DNA from: an uncultured Oscillospiraceae bacterium
GTDB taxonomy: Bacteria > Bacillota > Clostridia > Oscillospirales > Ruminococcaceae
NCBI GenBank assembly: GCA_934465295.1
Contig: CAKSKU010000013.1
Location: 1 to 64,000, forward strand
DNA: 64,000 bases
Direction of reading: 5' to 3'
Below, one piece after another: positions 49,496 through 58,900 of this stretch; position 1 is the first letter of the stretch, and every line of letters starts with the position of its first letter. The notes under the pieces are model-generated. The model saw nothing but the letters and a program-made list of their open reading frames with translations. It was not told where the DNA came from and did not search any database. The position numbers were made by a program, and so were the translations under genes.

Positions 49496-50686
49496 ATGGC
49501 ACAGAATTACAGAAAAACAGTCATCGCCTGCTATCTCGGCTTTGTCACGCAGGCAATTGCGGCAAATTTCGCTCCGCTTCTATTTCTCACCTTTCACAAT
49601 AATTACAGCATACCGCTGGGAAAGATCGCACTTATTTCATCGGTATTTTTCGTAACGCAGCTCATCGTCGATGTTCTGTGTGCGAAATTTGCCGATAAGA
49701 TAGGCTACCGCAGGTGCGTTGTCGGCTCGCAGCTTATGTCAGCCGTGGGACTCATCGGGCTTGCGTTTCTCCCCGAGCTGCTCCCCGATCCGTTCACGGG
49801 GATAATCATAAGCACGGTGATATACGCCGTCGGAAGCGGTCTGACCGAGGTGCTTGTCAGCCCTATCGTAGAAGCCTGCCCGTTCGAGCATAAAGAAGCT
49901 GCGATGAGCCTCCTCCACTCTTTTTACTGCTGGGGTTCGGTCGGAGTTATACTTATCTCAACGCTGTTTTTCGCCGTTTTCGGCATAGAAAACTGGAAAT
50001 GGCTCTCCTGTGCGTGGGCGATCATTCCGTTTATCAATATGTTCAACTTCACCTCCTGCCCTATCGAACACCCCGTTGAGGACGGCGAGGGAATGGGCAT
50101 AAAAGGTCTGCTGAAAGTGCCGCTCTTCTGGCTCGCAATAGTTCTTATGATATGCGCAGGCGCATCGGAGCTCTCAATGGCGCAGTGGGCGTCTGCCTTT
50201 GCAGAGTCCGCACTCGGTCTGTCGAAATCGGTCGGCGATATCGCAGGACCCTGCCTTTTCGCCGTAACAATGGGAATAAGCCGAACCATCTACGGAAAAT
50301 ACGGCGATAAGCTCGACCTTATGAAATTTATGATAGGCTCGGGCTGCCTCTGCCTTGTCTGCTATGTGACCGCTTCAACAGCAGGCATACCGATACTCGG
50401 ACTTCTTGGCTGTGTAATGTGCGGCTTCTCGGTGGGCATTATGTGGCCGGGCGCAATAAGTATCTGCTCGGCGAAAATACCGTCGGGCGGAACGGCAATG
50501 TTCGCCCTGCTCGCAATGGCAGGCGATATGGGCGGCGCACTCGGACCCTGGATAGTCGGAAACATCACCCAAAGCGCAGGCGACAATATGCAGAAAGGTA
50601 TGCTCGCAGGCTGCGTGTTCCCCATCGTGCTGACGATAGTGCTTCTTATCCTTAAAAATACCAAAAATGCAAAACAACAAAACTGA
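49496..50686 (+). CDS. MFS transporter
   Basis: The 396-residue protein has twelve hydrophobic helices and the MFS loop motif between helices 2 and 3 in the form DVLCAKFADKIGYRRCVVGS; the second half has GKYGDKLDLMKFMIG in the equivalent loop. The long GAMP-like segments are typical of the FucP/NarK-distant group of sugar transporters. The substrate is unknown. ACTGAGG precedes the ATG. A small hypothetical gene follows after 21 nt. Confidence 0.85.
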   Translation: MAQNYRKTVIACYLGFVTQAIAANFAPLLFLTFHNNYSIPLGKIALISSVFFVTQLIVDVLCAKFADKIGYRRCVVGSQLMSAVGLIGLAFLPELLPDPFTGIIISTVIYAVGSGLTEVLVSPIVEACPFEHKEAAMSLLHSFYCWGSVGVILISTLFFAVFGIENWKWLSCAWAIIPFINMFNFTSCPIEHPVEDGEGMGIKGLLKVPLFWLAIVLMICAGASELSMAQWASAFAESALGLSKSVGDIAGPCLFAVTMGISRTIYGKYGDKLDLMKFMIGSGCLCLVCYVTASTAGIPILGLLGCVMCGFSVGIMWPGAISICSAKIPSGGTAMFALLAMAGDMGGALGPWIVGNITQSAGDNMQKGMLAGCVFPIVLTIVLLILKNTKNAKQQN

Positions 50687-50707
50687 CCGTGAAAAGAGGA
50701 AAACCGT

Positions 50708-50998
50708 ATGGAAACAATGCTCCAAAAATGGCTTGCGGATAATAAATGCAAATTAGATAAATATGACGTGACTGCCGATAAGCTCGGTGATATCAGCTAC
50801 GCCGATAAATCATTCGGCTTTGACCTGACTTATAAAGACCGTATGGCAAGGGTCACATTGACCCACAGCGGCAGACTCTATGCCCACATCATCGAAACCG
50901 ACAACGCAACGGTTTTCCTGTACGATGACGATGTGCAGTTCAACGCTTCCGAACTCAACGGCTTTCTGATATGCTTCCTGCAAATACTCGTCGGCTGA
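50708..50998 (+). CDS. Small hypothetical protein, 96 aa
   Basis: The ORF starts after AAAAGAGGAAAACCGT and encodes a compact soluble protein with a beta-rich centre (FGFDLTYKDRMARVTLTHSG; LYAHIIETDNATVFLYDDD). I recognise no family. It lies 21 nt after the MFS gene on the same strand and is probably co-transcribed. A 197-bp MITE-like element begins 14 bp after its stop. Confidence 0.65.
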   Translation: METMLQKWLADNKCKLDKYDVTADKLGDISYADKSFGFDLTYKDRMARVTLTHSGRLYAHIIETDNATVFLYDDDVQFNASELNGFLICFLQILVG

Positions 50999-51012
50999 AT
51001 CTGACTTTTTCG

Positions 51013-51209
51013 CCACGGTATTTCAACAAGTGAACTAATTATTATCAAACTATTTACAAGTCATTGTAGAGGACGGGTTTCCCGTCCCGCAGTCACCAAT
51101 ATCGTTCAAAAAACGGGACGGGCGACCCGTCCCCTACGGTAAAATATAGCAATTAGAAATATATTCACATCAAAAATTCACTATTTTTTTACTCGTTGAA
51201 ATACCGTGG
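51013..51209. mobile_element. 197-bp MITE-like element with 22-bp inverted ends and GGGACGG hairpins
   Basis: CCACGGTATTTCAACAAGT at the left end and ACTCGTTGAAATACCGTGG at the right end are inverted repeats matching at 20 of 22 positions. Inside are two GGGACGG-type palindromes (51067-51085, 51113-51136) like the one at 6357. It has no ORF. No clear target duplication was found. Confidence 0.65.
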
Positions 51210-51227
51210 TTTCATTGTACGGACAGC

Positions 51228-51256
51228 TTGACATTCCGTGCAGAATATGTTAATAT
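51228..51256 (+). promoter_or_regulatory. Sigma-A promoter beside the MITE-like element
   Basis: TTGACA (51228-51233), 17 nt, TAATAT (51251-51256). It starts 19 bp outside the element and drives the truncated glycosylase-like gene and the C39-like gene. Confidence 0.7.
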
Positions 51257-51275
51257 AGTTAGTGTAAGATAACCA

Positions 51276-51890
51276 ATGTGTACGCCGTGTAGTTTCCTGC
51301 GGCAGAAATATAAGATACTTTTCGTTCTGAAAGAAGCCAACCGGAAAGACGGAGATGCCGACCTGTGTGAATTTCTCCTTTCCGAAAGCAGTCCGACCTA
51401 CCGGAAAACATGGAACAATGTCGCTCGGTGGATAAAAGCTCTCCTCGTCCAAGGCGATCACCCCGAATATGTCAGCCGCTCGGACAAAAGCTTCTGGCTT
51501 CGCAAGGCTGCCGTGATGAATCTGAAAAAGGTTGGCGGCGGTTCTTCCTCAAACGATGGAACTATCAGGGAATATGCACGGGCGGACAGAGAATTTCTGA
51601 AAGAGCAGATCGTTTTGTATCAGCCCGATATCATTATCTGCTGCGGTCGGGGAAACGGTAAAAATGCGGATATCCTCTGCGATATCATCTTTGAACCGTC
51701 GGAGGTCTCGGAGTGGCAAACGCTCACCGATTCCAAATACAACTACTTTACCGTAAGACTTGCGGACGGGAAAACAACGCCCGTTGTATCCTTCTATCAC
51801 CCACAGATATACGGCGGACATAAGCTTTTCCGAAAACGCTATGAGGAAATGCTCGCTGTCGGCAAGGAACTCGGATTTTACAAAAGGTGA
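51276..51890 (+). CDS. Uracil-DNA-glycosylase-like protein, probably shortened at the N terminus
   Basis: The 204-residue protein has KILFVLKEANRKDGDADLCE, SFWLRKAAVMNLKKVGGG, IVLYQPDIIICCGRGNGK and VVSFYHPQIYG, a pattern of uracil-DNA-glycosylase-like proteins of unknown activity. Homologues as I remember them carry about 30-40 more residues before this motif. Here the frame opens only at an ATG (51276) with a poor ribosome site, just after a MITE-like element and a promoter, so the original 5' end may be lost. It is followed 3 nt later by the C39-like gene. Confidence 0.6.
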   Translation: MCTPCSFLRQKYKILFVLKEANRKDGDADLCEFLLSESSPTYRKTWNNVARWIKALLVQGDHPEYVSRSDKSFWLRKAAVMNLKKVGGGSSSNDGTIREYARADREFLKEQIVLYQPDIIICCGRGNGKNADILCDIIFEPSEVSEWQTLTDSKYNYFTVRLADGKTTPVVSFYHPQIYGGHKLFRKRYEEMLAVGKELGFYKR

Positions 51891-51893
51891 ACT

Positions 51894-52259
51894 ATGAATA
51901 TAAACTACATCCACGAACCTACTGACCTTCAATGCGGACAGGCTGTGCTTGCAATGCTGCTCGGCACATCTGCCGAATATATATGCGAATATCTCGGCAA
52001 CGACCGTGAGACCGACCTTAAGGAAATGAAGCGTGTTCTTACGGAACACGGCATAAAATTCTCCCCCGAGCGCAAACAGGCGCAAACCGTTTCCGACCTT
52101 CCGAAATGCGCACTCCTGAGCCTTGAAACTCCCCGATGCTGGCATTGGTCGCTGTATGCGGACGGCGTTTTCTACGACCCCGAGCATGGCATTCTCAGCG
52201 ATTTTCCCATTTCGGAAAGAAAATTTTACTGGGAAGTATTTCCCGAAACAAAATACTGA
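51894..52259 (+). CDS. C39-like cysteine peptidase-fold protein
   Basis: The 121-residue protein has the papain-like C39 layout: Gln and Cys in TDLQCGQAVLAMLLG (about residues 13-16) and the His/Asp pair in HWSLYADGVFYDPEHG near residue 80. Such small proteins are peptidases or inactive relatives. The AAAGGTGA before the start lies at the end of the glycosylase-like gene. Its last Tyr codon and stop fall inside the left end of a palindromic element, so the original C terminus may differ. Confidence 0.7.
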   Translation: MNINYIHEPTDLQCGQAVLAMLLGTSAEYICEYLGNDRETDLKEMKRVLTEHGIKFSPERKQAQTVSDLPKCALLSLETPRCWHWSLYADGVFYDPEHGILSDFPISERKFYWEVFPETKY

Positions 52260-52370
52260 TTTTTAATCAAAGTGTAGACAAAAAATCGGCGCAAAATCCA
52301 TTTAAACCTGTTTTCAACAGCTACGAGATTTTGCTTGATTTTTTGTACACTTTCAGTTTAAAAATTAGTA
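52254..52370. mobile_element. 117-bp palindromic element, relative of the MITE at 25117
   Basis: It shares TTTTTAATCAAAGTGTAGAC and GATTTTTTGTACACTTTCAG with the element in the LysR pseudogene, in the same orientation, with terminal repeats TACTGATTTTTAA and TTAAAAATTAGTA. The central loop is different and longer. No target duplication was seen. The stop codon of the C39-like gene lies within its left end. Confidence 0.75.
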
Positions 52371-52384
52371 TTAGATTATAAAAA

Positions 52385-52422
52385 CCGCCCTGCGAACGGC
52401 ACAGCATCGTTCGCAGGGCGGC
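52385..52422. terminator. Bidirectional terminator
   Basis: CCGCCCTGCGAACG pairs with CGTTCGCAGGGCGG; T-rich on the plus side (CTTTTTG) and A-rich on the other. It lies between the convergent C39-like and response-regulator genes. Confidence 0.85.
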
Positions 52423-52440
52423 TTTTTGCACCAAATTTCC

Positions 52441-53046
52441 TCAATTTTCCCTTCCGTTTCCGCAAAGCAGCTTTTTCAGATCGCCGAGCGTCTCGCAGCC
52501 GCTTTTTTCACGCATCGAAGCGAGCAGCTTTTTCACATAGCTGTATGAATAGAACAGCTTGTCGCATATCTCCTTGCCGTTGTAGCCCTTCATGATGAGT
52601 TCTGCGACCCTGCGCTCCGTTTCGGTAAAATTCTCCGTCGGCAAGACCTCCTCCGACAGCGCAGTCCCGCTTTGCTTCAGCAGATTGCTTATCCTTGCAA
52701 GCAGTATCTTCTGCGAAAACGGCTTCTTGATATAATCCGCCGCACCGAGCCGAAAGCCGTTCAGCTCGTCCTCCTCGTCCGACATTCCCGTCACGAAAAC
52801 AACGGGTATATCGGCGCATCGGGGCATCGACTTTATCTCTTTTATCACGCTGTAACCGTCGATATCGGGCATTCTTACATCGAGCATTATAAGGTCGGGA
52901 AGCTCCTTTTCCGAAAGTGCCTTCAACGCCTCCGCACCGCCCGAATAAAGGCTGACGCTGTAACTTACCCCGAGCAGAACGGCAGCATTTTTCAGCATGA
53001 CCTTATCATCATCAACGACCATTATCCTCTGCTTTTTAGCGTTCAC
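52441..53046 (-). CDS. LuxR-type response regulator
   Basis: The 201-residue protein has a receiver domain with DDD (12-14), phosphoacceptor Asp56 (DLIMLDVRMP) and KKP. A NarL/LuxR HTH follows (about 140-195; FTETERRVAELIMKGYNGKE, SYSYVKKLLASMREK). I chose the GTG at 53044-53046 (reading NAKKQRIMVVDDD) because GGAG lies 8 nt upstream; it overlaps the end of the histidine kinase gene by 11 nt. The overlap shows that the two proteins form one signalling pair. Confidence 0.85.
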   Translation of the reverse strand: MNAKKQRIMVVDDDKVMLKNAAVLLGVSYSVSLYSGGAEALKALSEKELPDLIMLDVRMPDIDGYSVIKEIKSMPRCADIPVVFVTGMSDEEDELNGFRLGAADYIKKPFSQKILLARISNLLKQSGTALSEEVLPTENFTETERRVAELIMKGYNGKEICDKLFYSYSYVKKLLASMREKSGCETLGDLKKLLCGNGREN

Positions 53047-55414
53047 CCGCACCTCTCCTTTCCATAAACTGTCGGAACAGCTTTTCTGCGCTGACAAAAT
53101 CAAGCTCGTCAACAAATTCAATGATATAGTTCAGATTTCTTATGTTATCCTCGTCCGTCTCGGTCGAAATGAGCCGTTTGAGATCATTCTGCGTTTCAAG
53201 CCAGATATGCTCCTCGATGCCCTTTTGTATCTGCGCTTCAATGTTGACATCGCTCGGGATATCGGGCGATGGGCATATCCTCTCAGCCATCTCCGAAATA
53301 AACAGCTTCATTCCCTCTGCCGCTCGCTCCCACTCGAAAATGAGCAGCTCACGGGCGTGTCCAGCATAAGCCGTATCACCGCAGCCGAGCCGCCTTTCAA
53401 GCTCCTCCGCCGACCTGTACAATGCCGATGCGCCAATGCCCTTTGCGGCTGATTTCAGCGAATGTATCTCAAAAATAAGACTCTCGCTGCCGCTTTCAAA
53501 CATTCTTTCCACCTTTTCACGGCTGCCATCATAGCCGTCCGCAAAAATCTCCGCAAGCGAGCAGAAGCGTGTGATGCTGCCACTGAGATAGCTAAGCCCC
53601 GATTCAAGATCGATATCGTATTTTTTAAGGCTCTCACAAAGCCTGCGGAACTCCTCCTGAGAAAGCCCATCCTCAGCCGCTCCGTTCACCATCACCTTGT
53701 CGGGCGGAAGAAGCGATATGAGCGTCTTTTCAAGCGTATGCCACCTCACGGGCTTGGAAAGATAAGCGCAGAAGCCTGCGGAAAGGAATTTCTCCTCCGA
53801 CCCCGAAAGAGCCTCCGCCGTCAGCGCAATAACGGGAACGCTCTCGGGAAGTCCGTTCTCACGCATTATCCGAAGCGTCTGTATGCCGTCCGTAACGGGC
53901 ATCATATAATCGAGAAGGATAAGATCGTAATCGGCTTTTTTTACAGCCTCCGCAGCGGCTTCCCCGTCCGATGCCGTGTCAACGGTTATCATCGTCCGCT
54001 CAAGCAGCAGGCTTATCACACGGAGATTTTCAGCATTGTCGTCAACGGCAAGTATGCGGCATTCGGGTGCGATAAAGCTGTCCGAGCAAGTCCTTCCGCT
54101 TACCGTCAGCGATATCTCGCCAACGGGAGAGCTGTCGCATATTTTCTGCGGTATCTCTATCCCGAAGGTGCTGCCCTTTCCCTCCTCGCTTTCCGCAATG
54201 AGCCGTCCGCCCATGCTGTCCGCAAGATCCTTCGATATCGCAAGCCCGAGGCCCGTTCCCTCAACGGCAAATTCAACAGCGTTCCTTCCCCTGCCGAAAA
54301 CCTCAAATATATGCTCCAGCTCCGACGAGGGTATCCCTATCCCCGTGTCGGAAACGGTTATCCGCAGGAGTGCCTTGCCCTCGTCCTCACCGCTCGGAAC
54401 AGTCCCGGCGGAAAGCTTCACACTCCCCGAAGCCGTGTATTTCACCGCATTCGAGATAAAGTTCGTCACGATCTGCCGCAAGTGATTTTTGTCTCCCTCG
54501 AGCATCGACATCATTTCGGGCGATATCTCCGCCGTGAAATCAAGTCCCTTTTTTCCGCAAAGCTCACTTCCCGTCGAAGCCAGCTCCGATATCAGCGAAT
54601 CGGTTCGGTAAGGCTTTTCGACAGTCATAAGCTTCCCCGATTCGATCTGTGTGACATCAAGGATATTGTTTATTATCGAAAGCAGCAGATCGCCTGCGCT
54701 CTGTATCTTCGTGGTGTATTCAAGCATCTCCCCACGGTCGGAGGTGCGTGTTATAAGCTCGTTCATTCCGAGGATAACATTGACGGGCGTCCTTATCTCA
54801 TGGCTCATATTCGCAAGGAAAATGCCCTTTGCCTTGCTGCTGCGGTGCGCCTCCTTCATCGCCGCATTGTACATTCTTATCTGGAAAAACATAGCCGCCC
54901 CGAGAGCCGCCGAGGATACGCATATCCCCGTGATGATATCGCCGACTATCCCCTTTTCATCGGGAAAAGCCGTCACGAGCCGAGGGTATCGGTAAGCCGC
55001 AGCACAGCAGCCAACATATATCACTATCTCAGCAAGAGCGCATACGATGCCCGTTTTTCCCTCGAGCATAAACAGCGTGAACACCGCCGCAAATACAAAA
55101 AAGCAAGGCATACCGCTTTCATATCCGCCTGCGGTGAAGAACATTATCGGGAAAAGCAGCATGAATACCAGCGTGACCGTTATTACGTAGCAGGGTCGGT
55201 ATTTCCCCGTCCGAGCGGAATAAACGAGCAAGGCGGCAGAAAATACCGCAGACGAAAGCAGCACCGCGCTGTTGAGCGCCGAAGCCCCGTTTATCAGCGA
55301 AGCCGCAAATATAACAAGGCTCACCAAGCAGCCCGTGACCGCAAGCAGATTGAAAATCCTCGCCTTGAAATCAATATTCGGCGAAAAGAGCCTTTCCTTT
55401 ATCCTTCTGAACAT
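53036..55414 (-). CDS. Hybrid histidine kinase with receiver and HPt domains
   Basis: The 792-residue membrane kinase has six hydrophobic helices (about 20-180), dimerisation/phosphoacceptor domain with His205 (FLANMSHEIRTP), an ATPase domain (N-box NFISNAVKYTASG; G boxes DTGIGIP and GTGLGLAI), a receiver with Asp502 (ILLDYMMP) and a C-terminal HPt domain with His651 (FEIHSLKSAAKGIG). All relay residues are present, so phosphate can pass His-Asp-His and on to Asp56 of the overlapping response regulator. There is no extracellular sensor domain; the membrane helices may sense directly. It is divergent from the gene cassette starting at 55561. Confidence 0.92.
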   Translation of the reverse strand: MFRRIKERLFSPNIDFKARIFNLLAVTGCLVSLVIFAASLINGASALNSAVLLSSAVFSAALLVYSARTGKYRPCYVITVTLVFMLLFPIMFFTAGGYESGMPCFFVFAAVFTLFMLEGKTGIVCALAEIVIYVGCCAAAYRYPRLVTAFPDEKGIVGDIITGICVSSAALGAAMFFQIRMYNAAMKEAHRSSKAKGIFLANMSHEIRTPVNVILGMNELITRTSDRGEMLEYTTKIQSAGDLLLSIINNILDVTQIESGKLMTVEKPYRTDSLISELASTGSELCGKKGLDFTAEISPEMMSMLEGDKNHLRQIVTNFISNAVKYTASGSVKLSAGTVPSGEDEGKALLRITVSDTGIGIPSSELEHIFEVFGRGRNAVEFAVEGTGLGLAISKDLADSMGGRLIAESEEGKGSTFGIEIPQKICDSSPVGEISLTVSGRTCSDSFIAPECRILAVDDNAENLRVISLLLERTMITVDTASDGEAAAEAVKKADYDLILLDYMMPVTDGIQTLRIMRENGLPESVPVIALTAEALSGSEEKFLSAGFCAYLSKPVRWHTLEKTLISLLPPDKVMVNGAAEDGLSQEEFRRLCESLKKYDIDLESGLSYLSGSITRFCSLAEIFADGYDGSREKVERMFESGSESLIFEIHSLKSAAKGIGASALYRSAEELERRLGCGDTAYAGHARELLIFEWERAAEGMKLFISEMAERICPSPDIPSDVNIEAQIQKGIEEHIWLETQNDLKRLISTETDEDNIRNLNYIIEFVDELDFVSAEKLFRQFMERRGAGER

Positions 55415-55480
55415 ACTATCCCCCCTGTTACCTCAATTATATCACAGCCCGAGCCGTTTCGCAACAATCTTGGAAATAAG

Positions 55481-55524
55481 TGTCCCTAAGGGACATTGCA
55501 TTCTTTGCGGTTTTGTATTATAAT
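55481..55524 (+). promoter_or_regulatory. Promoter with an adjoining perfect palindrome
   Basis: TGTCCCTAAGGGACA (55481-55495) is a perfect 15-bp palindrome directly abutting the -35 box TTGCAT (55496-55501). After 17 nt comes TATAAT (55519-55524). It lies between the kinase operon and the lipoprotein cassette and is a good candidate activator site of the LuxR-type regulator. Confidence 0.65.
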
Positions 55525-55560
55525 TATAGTGATGAATACTATCCTTAAGGGGGAATTTAT

Positions 55561-55962
55561 ATGAATATAAAGAAAATACTCTGCTGTACAGCCGCCGCAG
55601 TTATGCTCGCAGGCTGTACAGGTTCGACCGAGCTTGTCGATCCTTCAACGGTTGACTCGGACGTCCTCTATCTGTATGATGTGAAAAACGGCGCAGTCAA
55701 AGTCGGCGAGGACCGGTCGGACAGCGGAGACGAGGGCTTCTGGCTGCCCGTTTCCGATGATGTCTATGCGGAATTTCAAGACCCCGATGTGGTCGGAGCA
55801 TGGCGTCCCGATCAGTATTTCGGCAAAAAGCAGCTCGAAAAGGGCTTTCGTGACGGAAAGATCGCAGCAGATTCAAAATTCACATGGAATGTCGGTGAGG
55901 ACGGCACTCTGAGCAGTCTTTATCAGGAAAATTACTACGAAAACAACAGCGTTACAGGCTGA
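55561..55962 (+). CDS. Small lipoprotein
   Basis: The 133-residue protein has a lipoprotein signal (MNIKKILCCTAAAVMLAGC, Cys19). The mature part is acidic (VLYLYDVKNGAVKVGEDRSD; GFWLPVSDDVYAEFQDPDVV; NVGEDGTLSSLYQENYY). I recognise no family. AAGGGGG precedes the start. It is first of three genes encoding envelope proteins, 14 nt before the next, behind a palindromic promoter divergent from the sensor kinase. Confidence 0.75.
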   Translation: MNIKKILCCTAAAVMLAGCTGSTELVDPSTVDSDVLYLYDVKNGAVKVGEDRSDSGDEGFWLPVSDDVYAEFQDPDVVGAWRPDQYFGKKQLEKGFRDGKIAADSKFTWNVGEDGTLSSLYQENYYENNSVTG

Positions 55963-55976
55963 AAGGGGGATTTTTT

Positions 55977-58900
55977 ATGCCGTTCTGGCTCGCAGTGCTT
56001 CTTCTGATCGTTTCGGCGGCGGGAATTATCCTGTCGGCTGCAAAGATCAGCAAAAAACCGATAAAAATACTCGGGATAGTCCTTTCTTCGATCATTTTTG
56101 CACTTATGCTCATCTATATAATACTTGTGCTGATATTCGTGTTCAGAGCAGACGATCCCGACACAGACTCACAGTTCATCGCACAGACCGAATACATGAC
56201 GGACAACGGAGACGGAACTTTTACATATGATGACGGCGAGATATCGCTCACCTTTGAAAAGATCTCTCCCGATATCGTGGAGGAAGAGACCGCCCTTGTC
56301 CCGTCCGTCATTAACGGCGAAAGCGGCGGCAGAGAGTGGAAAGCCGTCACCGATAAAGACGGAAAGCCGCAAATCGTTTATGTCACCATCGGAGATACAG
56401 CCGTTGCCGCAAAGGTCAACAGTTCCCCCGATGACGCAGGCGCAGAATATGCAGCATCGGCTGCGGCTGTTCTCGTAAAGGACAGCTCACCCTACTCAGA
56501 TGATACGGACGGCACGGAAAGCTCGGGCAAGTACCGCACCGACAGCGCATCATTCTTCATCGAAGAAGCAAACTGCTTATTGTATTATCCTGCGCAGCTC
56601 ACAGCTTTCTCCGAAAAGAACGGAAAATATACCTTTCGTGACGAAAAGAGCAGCGCTGCACTCAAAGTAACGCTTTCCCCGAATAAATATACCTCAATGT
56701 CAGAGGTCGAAGGCTTCATAAAAAACTCGGAAAACAGCCTTGTGCTTGCCTACGGTTCAAACTGGTTCACCTCCGAGATAAGGGAAAAGAGCAGCGTAAC
56801 TTTTATGTACAGCGGCTTGGGAAGCAAATACATCGTCGAAGCCGAGCTTAGCTATCCCGAAAAGGATAAAGCCGTTTTTGACAAGCTCCAAAAGCTCATA
56901 AAATGCTGCTTCGTCGGCGACGGCGTATGGAAAAGCTCTGCCCGCGGCGAGGGCTATTCCAAGGACAGCACCGCCTTGTACAGTGACAAATTCAGCAAGG
57001 AGCTTGCCGCTTATTACAGCGAAAAATACGGCGTCATTCTCCTCTACCCAGAGATTTTTTCCGATGTCGATAAAACGGACGAATTTGTTTTCTTCACCGA
57101 CCCCGTGACGGGTGCGGAAATAAACCTTTTCAGCGACCCCGACCGCATATCGCTAAGCGACTGGCCGCAGACCTACGGCTTTGACGAAAGCTATATCGAC
57201 GGCGAACACAGAGTAAAGGCAAGCGATATGAGCGGCGGAAGATACGGCGTAATGTATCTCACCGACAGCGAAAATGTCTGCGCCGTGCTTTCCTATCCCG
57301 AAGAATATGCGTGGGTCTATGAGGGCTTTGAAAGCGACCTTACGCTCACAGCGTCCTCTGCCGAGGTACGCAATACCGAAATGCAGACAGTCTTCATCGA
57401 GGAATACGGTGCGCTCATCACTATGCCGCTCCAGTTTGTGCAGACCTCATTTTATGACGGCGTTATCCGCTATAAGGACGGTCTCAACGGAATGGAAATG
57501 ACCGTCTCCTTTAAGCCGCTGGGTTCGGATAAGGAGCGTAAAAACCTCTTCGCCTGCTTTGATGTTGTAGCTGACGATGAGGATATCTTTGTCGGCGACA
57601 GCTATATCCGATGGCTTTCCAACAGCGGATTTTTCTACGGCGCAAGGGGCAGCGATATGAAAGCTCTCATGCAGATAGACGCCCCCAACGCCGAAAAAGC
57701 CTACGAAAGCACCCTCCCTCTTTTCAGCGTTGAATTTGTCACAACCGACAGCAAGGAAGTGACCAAGGCACAGCAGCTTGCCCAAAAGACAGCCGATGTA
57801 AAGGATATGTCCGACCCTCCCGAGGAAGCCGAAACGACGACCTCCGCAAAGATCAGCCACCCCAACAAAAAGCTCGTCTATGACCCCGAATCGGATTATA
57901 CCTACGCCTCCGCCGACGGTGAATACTGGTACAGCTTTAAACAGGACTTCATCGAAGAGAACGGCGAATTTGCCATTGACCCCGACAGCTATGCTTATGG
58001 TAAGCACAAGGAGCTTATCACGCATATCCTCGATATCCTCCGATACAATAACTATGACGTCGATCAGCTTGCGTGGGAATACTGCAAGACAAGAGGATAC
58101 AGCTCCTACTATGAGCCGTCAATGCTGACCGAGCTTACCGTCGATATGGAGCTGGCTATGCAAAACGCATATCAGGTCAAGAACCCCAAGGATTCCGACC
58201 TTGGCAAAGGCGTTCCCTCTGTTCTGGAGGAGATATGCAGGATCCTTGATATCGAAAAGCCCGATTATGTCCGTGATCTCCCCGAGGAGACCGCCGGGAC
58301 GACCGCAAAAACGGAAGCCGTCACATCATCTGAAAGCGAGGGAACAGCCCCCGGGACTTCCTCGTCCGAAAGTCCCGACAGATACAGAATAAACAGCGAT
58401 ACGAGCCATGATGCGCAGTATGGCTACAACAGCAAAATGGCTGACACTATCGATAAGATTCTCGCAAAGTACGATGAGACCGACATTGCCGCATATATCT
58501 CGGAAACCTACGGCGATGAAACGCTCGCAGCCATCACGGAAGAAATGTATATGGGCGGATATGACTATGATTACGGCTACACGACCACCCTCGTCTATAT
58601 CCTCTCGACCTATCCCAATGATGCAGTCGTGAGCGCAATGGCAAACGGCAGATCTCTGCCGAGCGAGCAGGCGTTCCTTTACTTCCCTGCCTACAACGAC
58701 TACGGAACGGGCTGGGGCGAACCCGATACCTACGGCGAACCCGTCTGGAGAATTGCAAACCGAGGCGAGCTTGATGAATACGATCTTCTGACCGATACTG
58801 CGCTCTGCGGAGATATCTATGACCTCTACGGCAATGTCCTGCTCTGCCTTACAGGCTCGTCCATGCACGGTCAGAATGTGCCTTTCTGGATAAACGGCTG

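Noticed and set aside
53462..55489. 675-codon open frame on the plus strand
   Set aside because: It is antisense to the hybrid histidine kinase, whose domains are all recognisable. The plus frame is Arg/Lys-rich without any domain.
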